Part shown: in pieces, positions 1 through 9,683 of the stretch
Numbering within the stretch: position 1 is the first letter of the stretch
Layout: each line of letters begins with the position of its first letter
Assembly: GCF_000466165.1 (NCBI RefSeq)
Contig: NZ_KE951417.1
Coordinates: forward strand, 94,016 to 131,498
DNA length: 37,483 nt
From: Actinobaculum sp. oral taxon 183 str. F0552
Lineage (GTDB): Bacteria; Actinomycetota; Actinomycetes; Actinomycetales; Actinomycetaceae
Direction of reading: 5' to 3'
Made by a program: the position numbers and the translations under genes
Notes under the pieces: model-generated
Database searches by the model: none
What the model saw: only the letters and a program-made list of their open reading frames with translations
What the model was told of the DNA's origin: nothing

Positions 1-1367
1 CGGTAGTCCGGCTTCTTGGCCAGGCCGTCCTCGAAGACCACCATCGATGCGACCTGGTGGGTGCCCTGCGTGTGGGACACGTCGTAGCACTCGATGCGCA
101 GCGGGGCGCGCTCCAGATCCAGGGCGAGCCTGAGCTCCTCGAGGCCCTGCGACCGCACGGTGATGTCCCCGGCCCGGGCGAGCTTGTGGCGTTGGAGGGC
201 CTGGACGGCGTTGAGCCGGACGGTTTCGGCGAGCCTGGCCTTGTCCCCCCGCCGGGGGTTCTTCAAGCGCACGGCCCCCCCGCGCCGCTCCGCCAGCCAG
301 GCCTCCAGCTGGAGGCGGTCCCCGGGCAGGGCCGGAACCCAGATCTGCGAGGGGATCGCCCCCAGAGGCGTGTGGGCGCGGTCGTCGACGCTGCGCGACC
401 CCTCCCGGGCCGCCGGCGGGCGGCCGGGCTGCACCGAGCCGTAGACCTGGAGGAGGAGGAAGGAGACGATCTCGGCCGCGTCCAGCCCGGCGATCTCGTC
501 GGAGATCCAGGCCTGCTGGCCCCTGATGCGGCCTCCCCGCACGTAGAACACCTGGACGGAGGCCTCGAGCTCGTCGAAGGCCACGCCGAAGACGTCGGCG
601 TCGAGGTCCTCGGAGAAGACCACGGCGTTGCGTTCGTTGACGGCCTCCAGGGCAGCGATCTCGTCGCGGTACCGGGCGGCGGTCTCGTACTCCTCGTTCG
701 CGGCGGCCTGGGCCATCGCCCTCTTCCGCTCGGCGATGGCCGGGCCGTTGTCGCCCTCCATGAACCGGATGAGCCCGTCGACGATGTCGCGGTGCCCGGC
801 CGCGTCGATCCGCCCCACGCACGGCGCCGCGCAGCGTCCGATATGCCCGTACAGGCAGGGCCGGCCCGTTCGCTGCGACTGGTTGAACTGCGTCTTGGCG
901 CAGGATCGCATGGGGAAGACGGTCAGGAGTTGGTCGAGGGTGTCGCGGATCGCCCAGACCTTCGTGTACGGCCCCAGGTAGCGGGTCCCTCGGCGGTGCT
1001 CCTGCCGCGTGACCCACACCCTCGGGAACTCCTCGGAGACCGAGATCGCCAGGTAGGGGTAGGACTTGTTGTCGCGGAAGACCACGTTGAAGCGGGGCGT
1101 GTACTCCTTGATCCACGAATACTCCAGCGTCAGGGCCTCGACCTCGGAGCCCACCACGACCCATTCGACGCCCTCCGCCGTGTGGACCATCTGCCGGATG
1201 CGCGGCGAGAGCGCCCCGGGGTCCTGGAAGTAGCTCGACAGGCGCGCCCGCAGGCTCTTCGCCTTGCCGACGTAGAGGACCCGCCCCTCGCCGTCGACGA
1301 AGCGGTAGACGCCCGGGTCGGTGGGGATCGCACCGGGGGCCGGACGATAGCTCGCGGGGTCCGCCAT
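1..1367 (-). CDS. uvrC: UvrABC excinuclease subunit C, partial (3' end beyond the window)
   Basis: This is the nuclease subunit that makes both incisions around a lesion marked by UvrA and UvrB in nucleotide excision repair. About 455 codons are present; the family is usually about 600-700 residues, so the C-terminal part with the helix-hairpin-helix motifs lies left of base 1. Visible are the GIY-YIG nuclease domain (GVYRF at residues 19-23, LYVGKA at 31-36), the cysteine-containing segment CLYGHIGRCAAPC, the UVR domain that binds UvrB ([14 protein letters not shown]), and the beginning of the RNase H-like nuclease domain (RIECYDVSHTQG, with its first catalytic Asp). The start is ATG at 1367, only four bases after the uvrA stop, so the two genes are probably one transcript. 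The ribosome-binding site is weak, which suggests translational coupling to uvrA. Confidence 0.95.
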   Translation of the reverse strand, partial: MADPASYRPAPGAIPTDPGVYRFVDGEGRVLYVGKAKSLRARLSSYFQDPGALSPRIRQMVHTAEGVEWVVVGSEVEALTLEYSWIKEYTPRFNVVFRDNKSYPYLAISVSEEFPRVWVTRQEHRRGTRYLGPYTKVWAIRDTLDQLLTVFPMRSCAKTQFNQSQRTGRPCLYGHIGRCAAPCVGRIDAAGHRDIVDGLIRFMEGDNGPAIAERKRAMAQAAANEEYETAARYRDEIAALEAVNERNAVVFSEDLDADVFGVAFDELEASVQVFYVRGGRIRGQQAWISDEIAGLDAAEIVSFLLLQVYGSVQPGRPPAAREGSRSVDDRAHTPLGAIPSQIWVPALPGDRLQLEAWLAERRGGAVRLKNPRRGDKARLAETVRLNAVQALQRHKLARAGDITVRSQGLEELRLALDLERAPLRIECYDVSHTQGTHQVASMVVFEDGLAKKPDY

Positions 1368-1371
1368 CGGC

Positions 1372-4224
<2,853 letters not shown>

Positions 4225-4231
4225 GGCCGAT

Positions 4232-4260
4232 ATTCTACGTGGAGAAGAGGAAAGTGCCAT
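4232..4260 (-). promoter_or_regulatory. Promoter of uvrA-uvrC
   Basis: On the minus strand ATGGCA (4260-4255), a 17-base spacer and TAGAAT (4237-4232) form a sigma-70-type promoter. The -10 box ends seven bases before the GTG start of uvrA, so transcription is expected to start at or next to the start codon. No ribosome-binding site is present in between. I see no GAAC-N4-GTTC type LexA box here. Confidence 0.6.
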
Positions 4261-4344
4261 GTGTCTTGGCAGGCTGGTTCATCACAGAACGGGCTCGGGG
4301 CCTCGGACCGCAGGCTCCGAGCCGCCGGCGCCCCGTCGCGGCGC

Positions 4345-4350
4345 TAGGCT
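4345..4350 (+). promoter_or_regulatory. -10 box of the YciI-like gene, leaderless geometry
   Basis: TAGGCT at 4345-4350 is followed by six bases and then the ATG at 4357. The -35 region (around 4322-4327) is GC-rich and does not match the consensus, so the call rests on the -10 box and its spacing alone. The same hexamer with the same spacing precedes polA. Confidence 0.4.
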
Positions 4351-4356
4351 GGTGGC

Positions 4357-4635
4357 ATGTCCATCATCGCAGTCGAATACGTCTACGACGACTCGAAGGC
4401 CGACGTCATCGCCGAGAACCGTCCCCTCCACCGCGCCCATCTGCGCGAGCTGTACGAAGCGGGCAGGCTACTGGCCTCGGGCCCGCTCGGATCGAACGGC
4501 GCCCTCCTGGTGGTCAGGGCGGACGGCCCCGAAGACGGCCTCGGCGCGCTGGCCGGGGACCCCTTCCTCAGGCTCGGCGTGATCGAGAACCGCACGGCCC
4601 GCGTGTGGAAGCCTGTCATCGGCCCCTGGCAGTGA
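4357..4635 (+). CDS. YciI-family (YCII-related domain) small protein
   Basis: The 92-residue product fits the YciI/YCII-related family, a small ferredoxin-like fold of mostly unknown role. Family hallmarks visible are the opening beta strand IIAVEYVYDD, the block RPLHRAHLRELYEAGRLLASGPL with the conserved His (residue 28) and SGP turn, and the DPFLRLGV segment near the end (DPF is strongly conserved). The full family length is present. It is the only plus-strand gene in the left part of the window, divergent from uvrA and convergent with terC. No ribosome-binding site is correctly spaced; GGTGG is only one base from the ATG. A TAGGCT -10 box six bases upstream suggests a leaderless mRNA. The biochemical function cannot be inferred from sequence. 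Confidence 0.85.
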   Translation: MSIIAVEYVYDDSKADVIAENRPLHRAHLRELYEAGRLLASGPLGSNGALLVVRADGPEDGLGALAGDPFLRLGVIENRTARVWKPVIGPWQ

Positions 4636-4650
4636 GCCGCTGAGGCCACG

Positions 4651-4684
4651 CGCGGACGCTCGGCACGCCCGCCGAGCGTCCGCG
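4651..4684. terminator. Bidirectional stem-loop between convergent genes
   Basis: A perfect 14-bp inverted repeat (CGCGGACGCTCGGC at 4651-4664 and its complement at 4671-4684, six-base loop) lies between the 3' ends of the YciI-like gene and terC. There is no T-tract on either side, as is common for actinobacterial terminators. Its position between two convergent stop codons supports use in both directions. Confidence 0.65.
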
Positions 4685-4714
4685 GATCGCCGTCGAGCCC
4701 GGAGTGACCCGCCC

Positions 4715-5773
4715 TCAGGGCTGTCCGTCGCCTCCAGCCTCCGGCCGGGCCGTCCCCCGTTTGTCGCGACGCCGGGAGGCGGCGAGCGAGGCGGCCACCG
4801 TGACGGTCAGGACCACGACGATGACCCCCAGGGACGTCAGAGGCTCGATCTCGGGGACGCTTCGGAGCCATCCTTGGCCGTGGCATGCCTCGACGAGGAG
4901 CTTCACGCCGATGAACCCCAGGATGGCCGCCAAGCCGTAGTGCAGATAGACAAGGCGTTGGAGCAGGCCGCCGACGAGGAAGAACAGCTGGCGCAGGCCC
5001 ATGAGGGCGAAGGCGTTCGCCGCGAAGATGATGAAGGGCTGGCCCGTCAGGCCGAAGGAGGCGGGTATCGAGTCGAGCGCGAACATGAGGTCGGCCGATC
5101 CGATGGAGACGATGCACAGGAAGAACGGCGTGACGTACGTCCGGCGGTTGCGGCGGACCACCATCCTGTCGCCGACGAACCCGTCGGTGACCCTGAATAT
5201 CCTCTCCGCGGCCCGCACGAAGCCGTTGGGTTTGTACTCCTCGTCCTCCTGGTGCTCCGCCGGGTCCTGGAGTCCCTGGCGCGCCTGGCTCCACGCGGTC
5301 CACAGGAGGAAGGCCGCGAAGAGGAAGAAGAGCCCCGAGAAGCTCTCCAGGAGCGCGGCGCCCAGCAGGATGAAGATCAGGCGGAGGGCCAGGGCGATGA
5401 CGATCCCCCACAGAAGCACCTTCTGCTGGTGTTTGCGGGGCACGCGGAACGAGGCGATGATGATGATGAAGATGAAGATGTTGTCGATGGACAGCGAATA
5501 CTCCGTGAAGTAGGCCGAGAAGTATTCGTAGGCGAAGTGGGGCGAGTGCCTGACCGTCGTGTACAGGCCGAAGAGCGCCGCCAGGCTGACGTAGAAGACG
5601 AGCCAGCGGGTGCACTCCCTCATGGTCGGCTCGTGGGGCCTGCGCAGGTGGATCATGAGATCCATTCCGATCAGCCCGACGACGAGCGCGCCGAAGACGC
5701 TCCACTCCCACATGTGCACCTGCATGTCGAGCGTATTGTCCTTGGGGGCGTTGAGCATGAGAGAAGAGAGCAT
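4715..5773 (-). CDS. TerC-family integral membrane protein, probable manganese exporter
   Basis: The 352-residue polytopic membrane protein belongs to the TerC (Alx/MeeF/YceF-type) family, whose members export manganese and help metallate secreted proteins. Many hydrophobic helices are visible. Conserved acidic residues sit inside membrane segments in the family blocks EYSLSIDNIFIFIIII and SADLMFALDSIPASFG, which are the likely ion-binding sites. A charged cytoplasmic loop (DPAEHQEDEEYK) splits the two halves, and the C-terminus is a short basic tail. The upstream riboswitch indicates regulation by manganese. An in-frame GTG at 5806 would give 11 more residues but lies inside the riboswitch expression platform; the ATG at 5773 follows the GGAGG that the platform controls (12-base spacing, somewhat long) and is preferred. 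Confidence 0.9.
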   Translation of the reverse strand: MLSSLMLNAPKDNTLDMQVHMWEWSVFGALVVGLIGMDLMIHLRRPHEPTMRECTRWLVFYVSLAALFGLYTTVRHSPHFAYEYFSAYFTEYSLSIDNIFIFIIIIASFRVPRKHQQKVLLWGIVIALALRLIFILLGAALLESFSGLFFLFAAFLLWTAWSQARQGLQDPAEHQEDEEYKPNGFVRAAERIFRVTDGFVGDRMVVRRNRRTYVTPFFLCIVSIGSADLMFALDSIPASFGLTGQPFIIFAANAFALMGLRQLFFLVGGLLQRLVYLHYGLAAILGFIGVKLLVEACHGQGWLRSVPEIEPLTSLGVIVVVLTVTVAASLAASRRRDKRGTARPEAGGDGQP

Positions 5774-5785
5774 CGCGTCCGCATT

Positions 5786-5812
5786 CCTCCGGTCGTCGTG
5801 GGCCACCGGAGG
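5786..5812 (-). promoter_or_regulatory. Expression platform: hairpin sequestering the terC ribosome-binding site
   Basis: CCTCCGG (5812-5806), which contains the 3' arm of riboswitch helix P1, is perfectly complementary to CCGGAGG (5792-5786), which contains the terC ribosome-binding site; the loop is 13 bases. P1 and this hairpin exclude each other. The inferred logic is that Mn2+ stabilises P1 and frees GGAGG for translation, while without Mn2+ the site is masked. Confidence 0.7.
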
Positions 5813-5892
5813 TCTCTTCCCGCCATCGCTGGCCTCGGCCCGGGAGCTTTCCGTGATGACGAACCGATGTTGGGTGGGAATACTCCCCTCCG
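5807..5892 (-). promoter_or_regulatory. Manganese-sensing yybP-ykoY riboswitch upstream of terC
   Basis: Read on the minus strand, the leader carries the conserved L1 element GGGGAGTA (5888-5881), the internal block CGTCATCACGG, and near the 3' end GGGAAGAGACCTCCG, as in actinobacterial yybP-ykoY aptamers. Helix P1 pairs CGGAGG (5892-5887) with CCTCCG (5812-5807). This class binds Mn2+ and commonly precedes terC, mntP and P-type ATPase genes, which matches the gene downstream. A TAGAAT -10 box at 5904-5899 would start transcription at the first base of P1. Confidence 0.88.
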
Positions 5893-5898
5893 TCGCCG

Positions 5899-5904
5899 AT
5901 TCTA
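5899..5904 (-). promoter_or_regulatory. -10 box of the terC leader
   Basis: TAGAAT on the minus strand (5904-5899) lies seven bases before the first base of riboswitch helix P1, so the aptamer would be the very 5' end of the mRNA. The -35 region matches poorly. The remaining 5905-6006 up to the uvrB stop holds no further recognisable feature. Confidence 0.5.
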
Positions 5905-6006
5905 CGGGACCGTCGCCGTCTCCGCTCTCGGACGCCCGGCTCCGGCCTGTGGGATTCGATACGCAGCGGCACAGCCGGGGCGGCGCGGATCGCGATCGGG
6001 GTCAGG

Positions 6007-8070
6007 CTACTTCTGGGCTTGCTGGGAATGCCACAGTTCGCTCTTGAGGCCCTTGATCTCGTCCCGGTAGCGGGCGGCGAGCTCGAACTTCAGGGAGGAG
6101 GCGGCCTCGTGCATGAGGTCCGTGAGCTCCTCGATGAGCGCCACGAGGTCGCGGCCGCCCTCGTCCCGGGCCCGCTCGCGCACGCCCGCCCCCTTCTCCT
6201 GGCGGTATCCACCCTCCAGGAGCTCGGCGGTGTCGACGTCCTCGCGGGCGAGCATGTCGGTGACGTCCGCGATCTTCTTGCGCAGCGGCTGCGGGTCGAT
6301 CCCGTGCTCCTCGTTGAAGGCGATCTGCTTGGCGCGCCTGCGGTTGGTCTCGTCGATGGCCTCGCGCATGTTGGAGCTGATCGAGTCGGCGTACATGTGG
6401 ACTTCGCCGGAGACGTTGCGGGCGGCGCGCCCGATGGTCTGGATGAGGGACGTCGTCGAACGGAGGAAGCCCTGCTTGTCGGCGTCGAGGATGGCCACGA
6501 GCGAGACCTCGGGAAGGTCCAGGCCCTCGCGCAGCAGGTTGATGCCGACGAGCACGTCGAAGGAGCCGAGCCTGAGCTCGCGCAGCAGCTCGACCCGGCG
6601 TAGCGTGTCGACGTCGGAGTGGAGGTATTCGACCTTGACGCCGCGTTCGGCCAGGTAGTCGGTGAGGTCCTCGGCCATCTTCTTCGTCAGGGTGGTCACG
6701 AGCACGCGCTCGTCGCGCTCCACTCGGTCCTTGATCTGCCCGAGCAGGTCGTCGATCTGCCCCTCGGTCGGTTTGACGACCACGAGGGGGTCGACGAGGC
6801 CGGTCGGCCGGATGATCTGCTCGACGACCCCGTCGGAGTGCTCGAGTTCGTACTTCCCGGGTGTCGCCGACAGGTAGACGGATTGGCCGACGCGCTCCAG
6901 GAATTCGTCCCACGTCAGCGGCCGGTTGTCCAGGGCGGAGGGCAGGCGGAACCCGTATTCGACGAGCGTGCGCTTGCGGGAGGCGTCGCCCTCAAACATG
7001 GCCCCGATCTGGGGGACCGTCACGTGGGACTCGTCGACGATCAGGAGGAAGTCCTCGGGGAAGTAGTCGAGTAGGGTGTGCGGCGGCGTGCCCGGCCCGC
7101 GCCCGTCGATGTGCCGCGAATAGTTCTCGATCCCCGCGCAGGAGCCGATGTTGCGCATCATCTCCACGTCGTAGGTCGTGCGCATCTGAAGGCGCTGGGC
7201 CTCCAGGAGCTTGCCTTGCGCTCGCAGCGCCTCCAGCCTCTCCGCCAGTTCGTCCTCGATCCCCGTCAAGGCGCGCGCCATGCGCTCGGGGCCCGCCACG
7301 TAGTGCGAGGCCGGGAAGACGTGGGCGGTCTCCGTCCGGCGGATGACGGTGCCCGTCACGGGGTGGAGGAGGCTGATGGAGTCGATCTCGTCCCCGAAGA
7401 ACTCGATGCGGATCGCCAGCTCCTCGTAGACGGGGATGATCTCGACGGTGTCCCCCCTGACCCGGAACGTCCCGCGGACGAAGGAGATGTCGTTGCGCAC
7501 GTACTGCATGCCGACGAAGGTCCGCAGGAGGTCGTCGCGGTCGAGCCGCTGGCCGACGCGCAGCAGGACCATCCGCTCCACGTACTCCTCGGGCGTGCCC
7601 AGGCCGTAGATGCAGGAGACGGACGCGACGACGACGGTGTCGCGCCTGGTCAGCAGCGAGTTGGTCGCGGAGTGGCGGAGGCGTTCGACTTCGTCGTTGA
7701 TGGACGAGTCCTTCTCGATGAAGGTGTCCGTCTGCGGGACGTACGCCTCCGGCTGGTAGTAGTCGTAGTAGGAGACGAAGTACTCGACCGCGTTGTCCGG
7801 CATGAGCTCGCGGAACTCGGTGGCCATCTGGGCGGCCAGCGTCTTGTTCGGCTCGATGACGAGGGTGGGGCGCTGAACCCGTTCGATCAGCCAGGCGGCG
7901 GTGGCCGACTTGCCCGTGCCCGTCGCGCCGAGGAGGACCACGTCCTTCTCCCCCGCGTCGATGCGCTCGGCCAGTTCGGCTATCGCGGCGGGCTGGTCAC
8001 CCGACGGCGTGTACTGGGAGACCACCCGGAAGGGAGCGTCCGTTCGGAGGATCTCGGTCTGGCTGCTCAT
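6007..8070 (-). CDS. uvrB: UvrABC excinuclease subunit B (helicase)
   Basis: UvrB is the damage-verifying helicase loaded by UvrA, and it recruits UvrC. The 687-residue protein is complete. Visible are Walker A GATGTGKS (residues 48-55), the beta-hairpin that inserts between DNA strands (tyrosine-rich block at 101-111 followed by [11 protein letters not shown]), Walker B LLIVDESH, the helicase motif QTIGRAARN and a C-terminal UVR domain ([18 protein letters not shown]) that contacts UvrC. The ATG at 8070 gives the canonical N-terminus with the [10 protein letters not shown]-motif region. It starts nine bases after the coaE stop, so coaE and uvrB are likely co-transcribed. No SOS-type LexA box was found upstream. 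Confidence 0.97.
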   Translation of the reverse strand: MSSQTEILRTDAPFRVVSQYTPSGDQPAAIAELAERIDAGEKDVVLLGATGTGKSATAAWLIERVQRPTLVIEPNKTLAAQMATEFRELMPDNAVEYFVSYYDYYQPEAYVPQTDTFIEKDSSINDEVERLRHSATNSLLTRRDTVVVASVSCIYGLGTPEEYVERMVLLRVGQRLDRDDLLRTFVGMQYVRNDISFVRGTFRVRGDTVEIIPVYEELAIRIEFFGDEIDSISLLHPVTGTVIRRTETAHVFPASHYVAGPERMARALTGIEDELAERLEALRAQGKLLEAQRLQMRTTYDVEMMRNIGSCAGIENYSRHIDGRGPGTPPHTLLDYFPEDFLLIVDESHVTVPQIGAMFEGDASRKRTLVEYGFRLPSALDNRPLTWDEFLERVGQSVYLSATPGKYELEHSDGVVEQIIRPTGLVDPLVVVKPTEGQIDDLLGQIKDRVERDERVLVTTLTKKMAEDLTDYLAERGVKVEYLHSDVDTLRRVELLRELRLGSFDVLVGINLLREGLDLPEVSLVAILDADKQGFLRSTTSLIQTIGRAARNVSGEVHMYADSISSNMREAIDETNRRRAKQIAFNEEHGIDPQPLRKKIADVTDMLAREDVDTAELLEGGYRQEKGAGVRERARDEGGRDLVALIEELTDLMHEAASSLKFELAARYRDEIKGLKSELWHSQQAQK

Positions 8071-8079
8071 GCTGCCAGG

Positions 8080-8940
8080 CTACCCCATGGCTCCGTCGCG
8101 GACCGTCGAGAGCTCGATGCGGCAGGCCGGGTTGGCCGAGACGAAGGCCGCCGGGCCCTCCGCCGCGGGGACGAAGCCGGCGCGCAGCACGGCCTTCCGA
8201 TCGACGGGCGCGGGCGCGACGATCCCGTCGCCGCGCCGACGGGCGCCCACCCCCCAATAGTTGAGCCGGGCGACGGCCCGGCCGAGCTCGTGCCGGCTCG
8301 GACGCCGGTCGTCTCCGCGCGTCCGCTCGCCCCGGAGGAGGTTCGAGGCGTAGGGGCGCAGCCAGTCCCGCCATGCGTCGCGCACCCGCCGCTGGAGCTC
8401 GGCGGGCGAGCCGCCGTTGTTGACGACGAGGTCGGCCAAGGGCAGCGGGTCGCGCTGGCTGGCCATGCGAGCCGCCGCCGCCTCGCGGCTCATCCCCCGA
8501 TGCCTCTCCAGCCTGTCGATGCGCAGGCCGAACGGAGCCTCGACGACGACGTTGCCGTGGAAGGCGTCCTCCCGGCCGCTTCCCGCGAGCAGGGCGAGTT
8601 CGACGACGGCCGCCTCGCATCCCGCGGCCTCCAGTCCGGCCAGCCGTCGGCGGGCCTCGCGCCACGTGGGCGGATGGACGATGCCGTTGAGCCTTTCCAG
8701 GGCAACGGGGTCGGCGAACACGACGTCCGCCAGCGCGCGGCGGTCGACCGTCCCGTCCCGGACGACGCCGGGCCACAGCCCGGCGACCTCGGCGACGGCC
8801 TCCCGGCCGGGTTCCAGGACGGAGCGGGCGATGTCGTCGAGGCTGAGGACGCCGGCCCCGCAGTCCTCCAGAATGCGCGCGGCGCTCGACTTCCCCGAGC
8901 CGATGCCCCCCGTCAGCGCCACCGTCAGCACGAGCCGCAC
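8080..8940 (-). CDS. coaE: Dephospho-CoA kinase with an unrecognised C-terminal extension
   Basis: CoaE phosphorylates the 3'-hydroxyl of dephospho-CoA with ATP, the last step of coenzyme A synthesis. The P-loop GGIGSGKSS (from residue 11), the substrate-binding LDDIAR segment, the VHPPTWRE block and the lid region (RLERHRGMSREAAAARMASQ) are all present. The kinase core needs about 200 residues but this protein has 286. The last 80 or so (from about 205, including ELGRAVARLNYWGVGARRRG) are not part of the kinase fold. Mycobacterial CoaE carries a C-terminal GrpB-like domain, but I do not see convincing GrpB motifs here. GTG at 8940 is the start used; in-frame GTGs at 8931 and 8925 are alternatives. 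The gene leads into uvrB. Confidence 0.92.
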   Translation of the reverse strand: MRLVLTVALTGGIGSGKSSAARILEDCGAGVLSLDDIARSVLEPGREAVAEVAGLWPGVVRDGTVDRRALADVVFADPVALERLNGIVHPPTWREARRRLAGLEAAGCEAAVVELALLAGSGREDAFHGNVVVEAPFGLRIDRLERHRGMSREAAAARMASQRDPLPLADLVVNNGGSPAELQRRVRDAWRDWLRPYASNLLRGERTRGDDRRPSRHELGRAVARLNYWGVGARRRGDGIVAPAPVDRKAVLRAGFVPAAEGPAAFVSANPACRIELSTVRDGAMG

Positions 8941-9066
8941 CCGCCGACGGCGGTGTTCCCGGGGTCTCCTTCAACCGGCCTCGCAGGGGCCCTCCGCGAG
9001 GCCGCGCGACACTCGATCTCGCGTGCGACGGCGCACGCCTCCTCCCCGGCCGGAGACGCGGTTTGG

Positions 9067-9115
9067 GTGTCGGGGCCTGCGGGGGTGTGTTGCGGTTGTT
9101 TGCAGGCCCCGACAC
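9067..9115. repeat. 14-bp inverted repeat, hairpin 1 of a related pair
   Basis: GTGTCGGGGCCTGC (9067-9080) is perfectly complementary to GCAGGCCCCGACAC (9102-9115), with a 21-base G/T-rich loop on the plus strand. The stem core CGGGGCCTGC recurs in the hairpin at 9301-9347. No T-tract follows on the minus strand, so a simple terminator role is not evident. Confidence 0.75.
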
Positions 9116-9225
9116 GTCCGAATCCCTTGAGAATCCGGACTTGAGCGCCGAGCCAACGGGGGTGGTGGTGTATTGGCTGCGGCGCAGAGGCGGAACCCTC
9201 GCTCGGGTTCCACGAAGGGGAAGTC

Positions 9226-9254
9226 CGTATAGTGAAATCGCACCTTATGGTGAA
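9226..9254 (-). promoter_or_regulatory. Candidate promoter reading toward coaE
   Basis: On the minus strand TTCACC (9254-9249), a 17-base spacer and TATACG (9231-9226) make a reasonable sigma-70-type promoter in the only AT-rich patch of the gap. A transcript would begin near 9219 and carry a leader of about 280 bases containing hairpin 9067-9115 before coaE. Confidence 0.45.
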
Positions 9255-9269
9255 AACGCATGCTTTCAC
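9250..9269. promoter_or_regulatory. Palindromic operator candidate overlapping the -35 box
   Basis: GTGAAAACGCATGCTTTCAC (9250-9269) has perfect 6-bp half-sites GTGAAA/TTTCAC around an 8-base centre containing GCATGC. It overlaps the TTCACC -35 element of the promoter above. Two further GTGAAA half-sites lie at 9232-9237 and 9280-9285. This looks like a protein-binding site; the regulator is unknown. Confidence 0.4.
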
Positions 9270-9300
9270 TGGGTGATGTGTGAAAGTATATGCAGTAGGG

Positions 9301-9347
9301 GTGCAGGCCCCGCCAAAAGTTCGCGCTACCAGGGGCGGGGCCTGCAC
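9301..9347. repeat. 14-bp inverted repeat, hairpin 2 of a related pair
   Basis: GTGCAGGCCCCGCC (9301-9314) pairs perfectly with GGCGGGGCCTGCAC (9334-9347) across a 19-base loop. The core GCAGGCCCCG is identical to the core in hairpin 9067-9115, so the decamer occurs four times, twice in each orientation, within 280 bases. Confidence 0.75.
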
Positions 9348-9639
9348 GTCTGTTGTGCGGAGGGCTCGGAACGCCGGGTTCCGGACCCTCCGGGGGGAAC
9401 GGCCGCCCGGAGCGGGATTCCTCCCGCTCGTGGCCACCGTGGCGACGCGGTTCCCGGAAAGCCGGCCGCCGTCGGCGCGACGTACCCGACTCGAGGACCA
9501 GCCCGGCGGATACGCCATCGGGGTGGATGGCGGCCTCACGGGAATGAGATTAGCATGCCGCATTCCCGAAACCGACACCCCGGCCGCGTTTTCGAAGGGG
9601 AACAATCCCCCATCCCCGGTCGGTCCAGGCGCTGAGAAG

Positions 9640-9669
9640 AGCGGGCCCGGGTGTGAACCCGGGCCCGCT
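9640..9669 (-). terminator. Intrinsic terminator of rpsA
   Basis: AGCGGGCCCGGGT and ACCCGGGCCCGCT form a perfect 13-bp stem with a four-base loop, starting 14 bases after the rpsA stop codon. Read on the minus strand it is followed by CTTCTCAG, a weak T-containing tail. Position and stem strength make termination of rpsA transcription very likely. Confidence 0.85.
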
Positions 9670-9683
9670 GGCGTGTTCGTCGG

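Larger units (their letters stand above)
8941..9683. other. Gene-free regulatory stretch between rpsA and coaE
   Basis: No open frame here looks coding: the longest candidates have no recognisable motif and are Arg/Gly/Pro-rich in the way of random GC-rich frames. The stretch holds two 14-bp stem hairpins with a common core (9067-9115 and 9301-9347), a locally AT-rich segment (9225-9295) with a promoter and a palindrome, small inverted repeats at 9192-9211 (GGAACCC/GGGTTCC) and 9539-9568 (CGGGAATG/CATTCCCG), and the rpsA terminator. For 9348-9538 I see nothing I can support. Confidence 0.6.

Noticed and set aside
4279-4294. GTTC-N6-GAAC inverted repeat near the uvrA promoter, considered as a LexA site
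   Set aside because: The actinobacterial SOS box has the half-sites in the opposite order (GAAC-N4-GTTC) and four-base spacing, so this does not fit.
5774-5806. GTG at 5806 as the terC start
   Set aside because: It overlaps the riboswitch P1/sequestering strand and lacks its own ribosome-binding site; the controlled GGAGG lies downstream of it.
9067-9347. The paired hairpins as ends of an insertion sequence
   Set aside because: There is no transposase-like frame between them, each hairpin is internally palindromic, and no flanking target duplication was seen.
9063-9635. A 190-codon plus-strand frame in the rpsA-coaE gap
   Set aside because: It runs through both hairpins and the promoter-like patch, has no ribosome-binding site and no recognisable domain; its composition is that of random GC-rich sequence.
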